A DNA stretch of 7,322 bases, taken from positions 1 through 7,322 of the forward strand of contig JAFQSI010000029.1 in assembly GCA_017409645.1 (NCBI GenBank), written 5' to 3'. Positions within the stretch are counted from its first letter, which is position 1, and each line of letters begins with the position of its first letter. Below, one piece after another: positions 1-6,047 of the stretch. The notes beneath the pieces were generated by a model. It saw only the letters and a program-made list of their open reading frames with translations, had not been told where the DNA came from and did no database searches. A program made the position numbers and the translations under genes. This DNA comes from Oscillospiraceae bacterium (GTDB taxonomy: Bacteria; Bacillota; Clostridia; Oscillospirales; Oscillospiraceae).

Positions 1-1797
1 CAGCTGCTCCTTGTTATTCCGGGCATCGGCCAGCGCGATTTCCAGCTCGGCCTTGTGGTCTGCGGCGGCTTCCAGCTCGGCGTGGAGCTGGTCCAGGGTC
101 TGCTGCAGCCGGGCACAGTCTGCTTCGCAGGCGGATTTGTCCTCGGTGACGGTCCGGATCTGACCGGGCAGCTGCTCCTTCCGGGTCCGGAGCTGCTCCA
201 GGGCTTCGCACAGGGCGGCATGCTCCTGTTCCAGCCGGTCCACCTGGGCCTGCAGGTCGTGGCGGGTATTGGTCAGACCGGCGATGGTCTGTTCCAGGGC
301 GGTTTTCTTGGCGGTGAGTTCAGACAGCGCCTGATCCAGGGCGGTCTTGGTTTCTTCCAGGGCGTGATATTCGGACAGAAGGGCATCGTATGCCTCCTGA
401 TCGTTTGCAAGGGTATCTTCCAGGGCGGCCTTCTGATCGCGGAGCTGGGAATTGGCGGCATCCAGTTCGGCAATGGCCTGCTCCAGTTCGGCGATGGCCT
501 GCTCCAGTTCCAGCTTGGTCTGCTGCAGCTGCTCCTTCCGGGCGGTCAGGTCTTCGAAATGGGCTCGGCGGGCTGTGATCTCGGCAGCCAGCTGTTCGGT
601 CTGGCCTTCCAGGCTCCGGATCTCGTCGTTGATCCGGGCAAGCTCGGCGTTCTGTTCGGACAGAGTCCGGGTCAGCTCAGCCAGCTTCTTCTGCCGCTCC
701 CGGAGCAGCGTCTCACCCTCGCTCAGCTGGGTCTTCAGCTGGGCCAGGGAATCGGCGGCATTTTGCAGCAGGGTACGCAGGTGGGCCAGATCATGTTCCA
801 GCTGCACTTTGTCGGTCAGCGCAGCCTGCAGCTGCTGTTCCAGCTGCTGCTTCTGAGATTGCAGCGTCTGCAGCTCGGTCTGACGGGCGTTCAGCTGCTG
901 GGCCAGAGTCCCGTTGGTCTGGGTCAGCTGGGTGATGGACAGGGTCAGACGGCCAAGCTCCTCCTCCCGCTGCCGGATCTGCTCCGTCAGCTCGTCGGAC
1001 TGGCTGCTGCTCTGGCGTAACTGCTCTGCCAGGGACTGCAGCTGCTGCTCCAGCTGCTGCTTCAGTGCCTGATGGGTCTGCAGCGCAGACTGACCATTCT
1101 GGATATCGGTGTTCAGGCCCGCGCAGGTGGCTTTGGCCTGATCCAGATCGCGGGTGACGGAATCCAGCTGGGTGCGCAGCTGCGCAGCCGTCTGCTGCTC
1201 CTGCTGAAGCTGGCTGCGGTCGGACTGGAGCTTCCGGGCGTTGGCGGCGTTTTTGCCCTGCTGGTCGGAGATCTGCGTTGCAAGGGCGTCGGACTCCTCT
1301 GCCAGCCGGTCCCGCTCCTGCTCCAGACGGGTCAGGTCCACGGATTTCAGGCGGCTGACCCGCTGCTCCAGATCCTGCTTCTCGCCCAGCAGCTGTGTGA
1401 CCAGCTGGTCCTTGAGCTTCTGTCGGTTGACGATGCTCTCCAGCTCCCGGATCTCATCGCGCAGGCCGGACTCCTGCCCCTCCAGCTCCCGGAGCTTCGC
1501 CTCGGCGCTGCGCAGGGAGTCCTGGGATTCTTGGGCGAGATTCCTCTTCCTCGGCATATTCTGTTCGATGGCGGCGCCATGCTTGTTGAGGATCCGGTTG
1601 AGGGTACCGGTCAGGCTCAGCAGGAACTTAAGCAGCCGCTTCCAATTTTCCACAGGCAGATCGTCAATGGGGAGGTCCCGGTTTGCTGTATAAATGTCCT
1701 TGCTGACCATGTCCATCAGACAAAGGGCTTCCTCCAGGGGGGGCGTGTTCAGGGAACTGCATTTCTCAAGTTGACGGTTCAGGTTGTCAAATATCAT
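1..1797 (-). CDS. Very long coiled-coil rod protein, N-terminal 599 residues (3' end outside window)
   Basis: Minus-strand codons are open without a stop from the ATG at 1795-1797 to position 1, exactly 599 codons, and the gene runs off the window. Residues 1 to about 80 form a small, mainly helical head (starting MIFDNLNRQLEKC; PPLEEALCLMDM; W52; then KRLLKFLLSLTGTL). After P82 the sequence becomes a near-continuous heptad coiled coil rich in Leu, Gln, Glu and Ala. It has no proline from residue 83 to 543; the first interruption is at P544 (EQLPGQ). Neither Walker A nor any other P-loop is seen, so an SMC, MukB or Rad50 identity is not supported by the visible part. The start overlaps the stop of the 609-aa gene by ATGA, with a strong AGGAGG (1805-1810) 7 nt upstream inside that gene's last codons, indicating translational coupling. 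It is a candidate filament, tether or scaffold for the Hsp70 system (inference). The long reading frames on the opposite strand here are codon-aligned mirror images of this gene. Confidence 0.9.
   Translation of the reverse strand, partial: MIFDNLNRQLEKCSSLNTPPLEEALCLMDMVSKDIYTANRDLPIDDLPVENWKRLLKFLLSLTGTLNRILNKHGAAIEQNMPRKRNLAQESQDSLRSAEAKLRELEGQESGLRDEIRELESIVNRQKLKDQLVTQLLGEKQDLEQRVSRLKSVDLTRLEQERDRLAEESDALATQISDQQGKNAANARKLQSDRSQLQQEQQTAAQLRTQLDSVTRDLDQAKATCAGLNTDIQNGQSALQTHQALKQQLEQQLQSLAEQLRQSSSQSDELTEQIRQREEELGRLTLSITQLTQTNGTLAQQLNARQTELQTLQSQKQQLEQQLQAALTDKVQLEHDLAHLRTLLQNAADSLAQLKTQLSEGETLLRERQKKLAELTRTLSEQNAELARINDEIRSLEGQTEQLAAEITARRAHFEDLTARKEQLQQTKLELEQAIAELEQAIAELDAANSQLRDQKAALEDTLANDQEAYDALLSEYHALEETKTALDQALSELTAKKTALEQTIAGLTNTRHDLQAQVDRLEQEHAALCEALEQLRTRKEQLPGQIRTVTEDKSACEADCARLQQTLDQLHAELEAAADHKAELEIALADARNNKEQL
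461..511 (-). repeat. 21-bp tandem repeat encoding identical coiled-coil heptads
   Basis: Plus-strand unit TCCAGTTCGGCAATGGCCTGC (one base longer than quoted limits elsewhere, so given as start TCCAGTTCGG and end AATGGCCTGC) occupies 461-481. It is repeated at 482-502 with one A-to-G change, and partly again at 503-511. Inside the coiled-coil gene it encodes two identical heptads, LEQAIAE LEQAIAE, near residues 430-445. A 21-bp unit equals exactly one heptad, so expansion or contraction changes rod length without breaking frame or heptad phase. Confidence 0.85.
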
Positions 1798-3623
1798 GTT
1801 GCATCCTCCTCCACCTCGATGCTCTCGTCGTAGTCTTCATCGGTGACAGAATAGTTGACGCCGCCGGGCATGCTGACGCTGTACAGCAGCTGCCGGGTGT
1901 GCCGCAGGTCCTCCTCGTGGGTGGTCTCCCGGATCGGGGGCACGCTGACGTGCTGGGGCTCCGGCTGGGGTGCGGGGACCGTGGCGGTATGCCTGGGCTG
2001 GGGCGCGGGGGCGGTGTATTCGGGCTCAGCAGCGCTGACGCTGTGGGAAGGCTCATCGGTGCTGAGGGCTTTTTCATAGTTGTGCTGGAGCTGGGACAGC
2101 TCGTCGGCTAGACGCTCGGGATCCTGCGCCAGGCTGCCGGTGCAGAAGGCTTCCACCTTCTGCTGCAGCAGCAGACGCTTGGTCAGCAGCGTGATCTGCT
2201 GCTGGTTCAGCCCCTCGCGGACTGCGGCGTTGTGCAGCATCTGGGTGTACTCCGCGATGGAGGACTGTTTCCCGCCGGAGCTGGTGTGCATACCGGACAG
2301 GGTATCGTTGATCCACCCGGAGGTGGCGATGTGGTTTGACAGGTCCAGTACCTCGCTGCCCAGCTGCAGGACCTCCTTGAGGTTTTCGTTCTGGGCGGGC
2401 TCTGCGCAGACCTGACCGCTGCAGAAGCGCAGCATGTACAGGGCGATCTGCAGCTCATCCCAGCGTTCGTGGTCGATGGCCCGACGGGCTTTGTCGCAGA
2501 ACTGGTCGGCGCTGGCGAGAACATGCCCGTTCCGGGGCTTGTTCCACAGGATACGCAGATTGCCCAGCTCGGCGCTCTGGGCGGTTTCCCGGAATTCGGC
2601 GGGAACGGCGGCGGCGAGGAGCTGCCGCTGCATGGCGTGCAGGTTGCCGGAAAGATCATCATGGAAGATGATGGTTTGGTCCTGCCTAGCGCAGGTGCTG
2701 CCCGGCGTGTTGGCGGGGATCAGCTGCTCCATGGCCAGAGCCTTGTCGATGGAGAGGCTCGGGTGCCGGGCGCGCAGCTCGGCTGTCCGTCGGCGCAGGG
2801 GCTCATGGAGCTGATTCAGCTGCCCGGAGAGTTTGGACAGGGCGGGCAGCCGGGCAGGTGCGTCGGTGAACTGGCTGCTGAGCAGGAAGAGTCTGCGGTG
2901 CTTGCGCAGCAGATACAGGCAGCGGGCCTGATCTTCCAGCTGGGCGGGGGAATCGGTACAGCTGTCGTCCCGGAGGGCGTGCAGCTGCAGCAGATTCCGG
3001 ATATCCTCCGGCCGGTCGTGCAGACACAGCATCTGATCGGCCATGGTCAGATCCAGGGCGGACATCATGGGCGTCAGGCTCCGCTCCAGGGCCTGGCGGA
3101 TCTGGGGGAATGCATTGCTCAAATCCTTCTGTTTCAGCAGCACATTCTCCAGTGCCGCCGCATCGGCCGGAAGCCGCACCACGGTGGTGCAGTTGGCGGG
3201 CAGGGAATCCAGCGAGCCGGTCTTCAGCAGCACCGGCAGGGCTTCGTGGTCTGCCAGCAGGGCGATCCTGCGGCTTCTGTTGATCTCGGCAGTCTCAGCC
3301 AGCCAGGTCAGAAAGCTCTGGGCCTGCTTCAGCTCCGACAGGTTCCGGACGGAGAGGCTGATGCTCCGGTTCCGGAAAAGCTCGTCAGCCATGGGCTGCG
3401 GGGCGATGAACCAGTAGTGCCTGGTGTCCTGCTGCAGCAGCTGGGCAGAGGCGGCATCAAAGGTCCGGACCCGGGGGACGCTGTTCGGGCAGCTGACGCT
3501 CAGCACCAGGTCGGCCTGGTGACCCCGGGTCAGCTCGAACCAGAGGAAGGCCTCCGGGTCCAGCCTCAGCAGGGTGGAGGTATAGTGGCAGTCATCGCTG
3601 CGGTCAAAGACGAAAAGGTTCAT
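1794..3623 (-). CDS. Large orphan protein with proline-rich linker and acidic tail (609 aa)
   Basis: I do not recognise a family. Residues 1 to about 165 look alpha/beta, with hydrophobic strands such as NLFVFD, ADLVLSVS, HYWFIA, RIALLAD and CTTVVRLP alternating with helices. No Walker A, kinase, protease or nuclease motif is visible. Residues about 165-520 appear largely helical and rich in Leu, Gln and Arg. Residues about 525-565 form a low-complexity Pro/Ala/Gln linker (APAPQPRH, VPAPQPEPQ). The protein ends in an acidic tail (DEDYDESIEVEEDAT, 595-609). The two-part layout, a folded body plus a flexible tether ending in a short conserved-looking segment, suggests a scaffold or client. There is no signal peptide or membrane span. 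The ATG at 3621-3623 has AGGAG (3633-3637) 9 nt upstream. The stop overlaps the start of the coiled-coil gene in ATGA, so the two proteins are probably made in a fixed ratio and act together (inference). Confidence 0.9.
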   Translation of the reverse strand: MNLFVFDRSDDCHYTSTLLRLDPEAFLWFELTRGHQADLVLSVSCPNSVPRVRTFDAASAQLLQQDTRHYWFIAPQPMADELFRNRSISLSVRNLSELKQAQSFLTWLAETAEINRSRRIALLADHEALPVLLKTGSLDSLPANCTTVVRLPADAAALENVLLKQKDLSNAFPQIRQALERSLTPMMSALDLTMADQMLCLHDRPEDIRNLLQLHALRDDSCTDSPAQLEDQARCLYLLRKHRRLFLLSSQFTDAPARLPALSKLSGQLNQLHEPLRRRTAELRARHPSLSIDKALAMEQLIPANTPGSTCARQDQTIIFHDDLSGNLHAMQRQLLAAAVPAEFRETAQSAELGNLRILWNKPRNGHVLASADQFCDKARRAIDHERWDELQIALYMLRFCSGQVCAEPAQNENLKEVLQLGSEVLDLSNHIATSGWINDTLSGMHTSSGGKQSSIAEYTQMLHNAAVREGLNQQQITLLTKRLLLQQKVEAFCTGSLAQDPERLADELSQLQHNYEKALSTDEPSHSVSAAEPEYTAPAPQPRHTATVPAPQPEPQHVSVPPIRETTHEEDLRHTRQLLYSVSMPGGVNYSVTDEDYDESIEVEEDAT

Positions 3624-3671
3624 GACCGTATGCTCCTTTCAGAGGTGATGAAATGGGAGACAATGGCGTTA

Positions 3672-3698
3672 TCCGGGGACGCAGACTGCGCCCCCGGA
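3672..3698 (-). other. Strong intercistronic RNA hairpin (12-bp stem) between Hsp70 and the 609-aa gene
   Basis: On the transcribed minus strand TCCGGGGGCGCA, a GTC loop and TGCGTCCCCGGA form a 12-bp stem that is fully paired, with a single G-U wobble. It begins 8 nt after the Hsp70 stop codon and ends about 35 nt before the ribosome binding site of the next gene (3633-3637). No U-tract follows on either strand (minus-strand continuation ATAACGCC), so it is not a canonical intrinsic terminator. Within an operon such a hairpin can protect the upstream 3' end from exonucleases, mark a processing site, or cause partial attenuation, so that Hsp70 and the downstream proteins are made in different amounts. 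The structure is read directly; its role is inference. Confidence 0.75.
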
Positions 3699-3706
3699 GG
3701 AAGTGG

Positions 3707-5386
3707 TTATTTCTTTTCGACCAGCGGGGCAGCTTCCATGTTGATGACGCTGCCGAAGATGCCGGGGATGTTGCCCAGCTCCTTCTTCTGGAGCTTGGCC
3801 GGATCGTACTTGCCGTAGGTATCCGTCTCCACGTACCAGAAGGTGATGACCTCCGATTCGTTGACGGAGAAGCCGCACTTGAACGAACACGGGGAGGGGA
3901 TGCGCAGCATCTTCTCCCGGACCTCGTCGTCGATGGGGACCAGGACACGGCCGCATTTGGGGTTGCCGTCCAGATTCAGGACGAACTGCCAGGGGAAGTT
4001 TTCCTTGCCCTTGGCACCCAGGTAGAACACGGTGTGGTCCAGGAACTGGATCTGACCGGGCTCCAGGGGCGCGTGCCGCACAAAGGCGAAATCGAAGCTC
4101 TTGTCCGGGAAGCAGATGCCGATGGAGGCGGGAGCCCGGACCTGCAGGGCCACATTTCCGTTGGCGATCAGGGCGGCACCGTAGGAGATGGCATCCTCCT
4201 TGCTGACGCCGATCTCGTCGCTGTCGCCGATGTTGAAGAACTCGCAGACCTGCTGCCGCACCAGGATGAACTGGCCGAAGCCGCCGACAAGGGCGATCTG
4301 CAGGTTGTTGACGGCGTCCTTGGGCGTCTTCATGCCCAGAAGGGGGTGCATTTTTTTATCGAAGATCTTTTTCAGCTCCTGGTCCAGCAGAGGCCGGATC
4401 AGACTGTCGTAGACCCGGACCAGAGTGGAGTAGGTGACGGGGATTTCCTCCATGTCGTCGTAGGAGAAGGTCATGAATGTATCCGTGTCATCCTTCAGGA
4501 CGCTGGGATTGCTGGAGGCCATTTCGACCTTGTCCAGCAGCTCCTCATTTTCGGTGATGAGGGCCACCTCCAGCAGATCCACGGCATCCTGGAATTCGGT
4601 GTCACGCTCATATTCGCAGCCGGCGTCCTTTAGGGCCTGGGCGACAACGGCGTTCATGTAGGCGATGCCGGCGTCACCGATGCGGTTGTCGGGGTGGTTC
4701 TCACCGGCACCGGCCTGACCCTCCACGGAGATCTCCATGTAGTCCTTGCGGTTGCGGTTGACGGTCCGGACCTTGGACAGGGTGATATCCAGGGTGCCTC
4801 CGCCGTAGTCGATGATCAGGATCCAGCCCTGATAGAGCTTTTTGGTCCGCAGGAAGGTCTGGTGGGCGACGCAGGCGGTGGCGGCAGCGGGCTCACTGAC
4901 CACCCGGAAGGACTTCATCAGGCCCTCGTCCTGCAGCTCCTGGCAGATCTCGTAGAGGATGCCCTTGCCGCTGAGGGTGGAGTAGTCCTGGTCCCAGACA
5001 TAGGGGATACAGATGGTGACCTGATCCACATCATATTTGCTGTTGACGGACTGGAGCTGGGAACGGAGGAACTCCTTGGACACCATCCGGGGGGTGACGC
5101 CGTTCAGGTAGCCCTGCTTGTTCAGCTCCTTCTGATCGGTGACGGGAAGGAGCATCTTGAAGGCCCGGTAGGGGGTCAGTGCGTTCCTCTTGTCCTTGTC
5201 GAGTTTGGTCTTGGCGGCGTAGCCGTAGGAGAAGGCGTCGCCGGGTTTGAACTTGGCCTTGCGGCAGGCCACGGAAGGGATGTGGGGGCTGTTGCCCTCG
5301 GGGGCCACGGGCTTGAGGATGTGGCTGATATTGTCGTAATAGGACAGCATGGAGTAGGTGCTGCCGAAATCGATTCCGAGATTCAT
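3707..5386 (-). CDS. Hsp70/DnaK-like ATPase without DnaK-type lid (559 aa)
   Basis: Residues 1 to about 410 form an actin-like Hsp70 nucleotide-binding domain. Signatures in order: phosphate-1 loop GIDFGSTYS (4-12, D6); a lysine in RAFKMLL (K77) where DnaK has K70; connect-1 VSEPAAA (163-169, E165, equivalent to DnaK E171); phosphate-2 IIDYGGGTLD (191-200, D193 and T198); the adenosine motif LVGGFGQ (366-372); and EDAISYGAALIA (397-408). All core catalytic positions are therefore present and ATP hydrolysis is expected. The linker region (about 412-422, NVALQVRAPAS) lacks DnaK's hydrophobic LLLD. The remaining 140 residues resemble only a degenerate beta substrate domain (SIGICF near 421, then CGFSVNESEVITFWYV near 504). 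DnaK's C-terminal helical lid is absent (559 versus about 610-640 aa). The ATG at 5384-5386 has AGGAG (5396-5400) 9 nt upstream, and the first strand starts at residue 2. No DnaJ, GrpE or HrcA is nearby, so this is a specialised paralogue rather than the housekeeping chaperone. The client is unknown. Confidence 0.95.
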   Translation of the reverse strand: MNLGIDFGSTYSMLSYYDNISHILKPVAPEGNSPHIPSVACRKAKFKPGDAFSYGYAAKTKLDKDKRNALTPYRAFKMLLPVTDQKELNKQGYLNGVTPRMVSKEFLRSQLQSVNSKYDVDQVTICIPYVWDQDYSTLSGKGILYEICQELQDEGLMKSFRVVSEPAAATACVAHQTFLRTKKLYQGWILIIDYGGGTLDITLSKVRTVNRNRKDYMEISVEGQAGAGENHPDNRIGDAGIAYMNAVVAQALKDAGCEYERDTEFQDAVDLLEVALITENEELLDKVEMASSNPSVLKDDTDTFMTFSYDDMEEIPVTYSTLVRVYDSLIRPLLDQELKKIFDKKMHPLLGMKTPKDAVNNLQIALVGGFGQFILVRQQVCEFFNIGDSDEIGVSKEDAISYGAALIANGNVALQVRAPASIGICFPDKSFDFAFVRHAPLEPGQIQFLDHTVFYLGAKGKENFPWQFVLNLDGNPKCGRVLVPIDDEVREKMLRIPSPCSFKCGFSVNESEVITFWYVETDTYGKYDPAKLQKKELGNIPGIFGSVINMEAAPLVEKK

Positions 5387-5424
5387 ATGTTCAGGCTCCT
5401 GTTACTTCCAAAATGCGCCCGGGA

Positions 5425-5928
5425 TCACAGCAGGGAGACACTGGTGGAGGTGCTGGTGGTCTTGTCGTTCTTCACCAGCAGGCGCAGCTGCAGCTGCTTG
5501 TCCAGCTGCAGGCCCAGCTTCTGCAGCTGGGGCTCGGTGGGCGGGGTGACGCGGACCTGCAGATCCCGTCCGGCGCCGCCGTTTTCGGTGACGGTCAGAT
5601 CCACGGTGATCTCCTGATCATCGGGCATCCGGGCGAATTCCTGATCCAGCCAGCGGGTGCCCTCCAGCAGCTCGGCGGCGTTGCCGAAGGTCAGCGTGCG
5701 CTTGCTGTCCAGGGCGATGGTGCCGTCCTGGTCTTTCCAGTAATAGCAGGTGACGCCCAGCTCATATTTGCGCAGAAAGCCCATCCGGTGGCTGCGGATG
5801 AAGGGCTCCAGAGCCTTTTCCTGCTCGGGATCGTTGCCGATGATCTTAAGATCCGTAAGGCCGCAGCGGGGGCAGTTCAGATCGTTTTCTCCAAGCTCCT
5901 GATAGCAGCACTTGCAATAATTGGACAT
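5425..5928 (-). CDS. Zinc-ribbon protein of unknown function, first gene of the Hsp70 operon (167 aa)
   Basis: The first 23 residues form a zinc ribbon: C5-K-C-C8 and C19-P-R-C22-G. Residues about 45-145 look like a small mixed alpha/beta domain (charged helices, then strands such as ITVDLTVTENGG and DLQVRVTPP). A basic, glutamine- and leucine-rich segment follows (about 130-153, QLQKLGLQLDKQLQLRLLVK), then a Ser/Thr-only run (TTSTSTSVS) at the C-terminus. No signal peptide or transmembrane segment is present. The ATG at 5926-5928 has GGGAGG (5938-5943) 9 nt upstream. The gene stops 38 nt before the Hsp70 start. The zinc-ribbon start parallels that of the RCC1 protein upstream, suggesting a common N-terminal adaptor theme across the cluster. 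I do not recognise a named family. A role as substrate adaptor or regulator of the adjacent Hsp70 is inference from position alone. Confidence 0.88.
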   Translation of the reverse strand: MSNYCKCCYQELGENDLNCPRCGLTDLKIIGNDPEQEKALEPFIRSHRMGFLRKYELGVTCYYWKDQDGTIALDSKRTLTFGNAAELLEGTRWLDQEFARMPDDQEITVDLTVTENGGAGRDLQVRVTPPTEPQLQKLGLQLDKQLQLRLLVKNDKTTSTSTSVSLL

Positions 5929-5966
5929 AAAAGTTTACCTCCCAAATTCGAACAGACAGTAGATTC

Positions 5967-5977
5967 GTGTAATACAC
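5967..5977. promoter_or_regulatory. Perfect 11-bp palindrome GTGTAATACAC, possible operator
   Basis: The sequence GTGTA-A-TACAC is a perfect inverted repeat with 5-bp arms around one central base. It lies about 13 bp downstream of the candidate -10 element, where a bound repressor could block initiation. With a one-base centre it cannot form an RNA hairpin, so DNA binding by a dimeric regulator is the more sensible reading. No regulator gene is visible in the window and such short palindromes also occur by chance, so this is a weak call. Confidence 0.3.
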
Positions 5978-5989
5978 CCAATTTAATTT

Positions 5990-5998
5990 ATGATATCA
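5990..5998 (-). promoter_or_regulatory. Candidate extended -10 promoter for the zinc ribbon-Hsp70-coiled-coil operon
   Basis: The minus strand reads TGATATCAT, that is a TGn extended -10 motif joined to TATCAT (five of six matches to TATAAT). It sits in the only clearly AT-rich stretch of the window (5929-6047, 38 G+C of 119 bases). A 17-nt spacer would put the -35 at 6013-6018, which reads TAGCAA and is poor, so activity would rest on the extended -10. Predicted transcription start is near 5983, giving a leader of about 55 nt to the ATG at 5928. Two direct copies of TGTGA lie just upstream with an 11-nt period (6007-6011 and 5996-6000). The call rests on composition and motif only. Confidence 0.5.
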
Positions 5999-6047
5999 CA
6001 GAATGTTCACAATTGCTACTGCAAAAAATGGAAAACAACAAAAAAGG

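Noticed and set aside
826..1062. Repeated CAGCTG/CTGCAG stretches as a DNA repeat or CRISPR-like array
   Set aside because: No constant spacing or distinct spacers; they are Gln-Leu codons of the heptad pattern (LEQQLQ) in the coiled coil.
1..1797. SMC, MukB or Rad50 identity for the coiled-coil protein
   Set aside because: An SMC-type protein should show an N-terminal Walker A motif before the coil; the 80-residue head has none.
55..1833. Long plus-strand open frames (55-1020 and 1072-1833) rich in Gly, Leu and Gln
   Set aside because: They are codon-aligned mirror images of the minus-strand coiled-coil gene: CAG and CTG are reverse complements, so Leu/Gln-rich coding gives an open antisense frame. 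They lack ribosome binding sites and the products look like low-complexity artefacts.
3707..5386. Housekeeping dnaK
   Set aside because: Shorter than DnaK, altered linker, no lid, divergent substrate region, and no grpE, dnaJ or hrcA beside it.
5996..6011. TGTGA copies as a CRP binding site
   Set aside because: They are direct rather than inverted repeats, and E. coli-type CRP control is not expected in a GC-rich clostridium.
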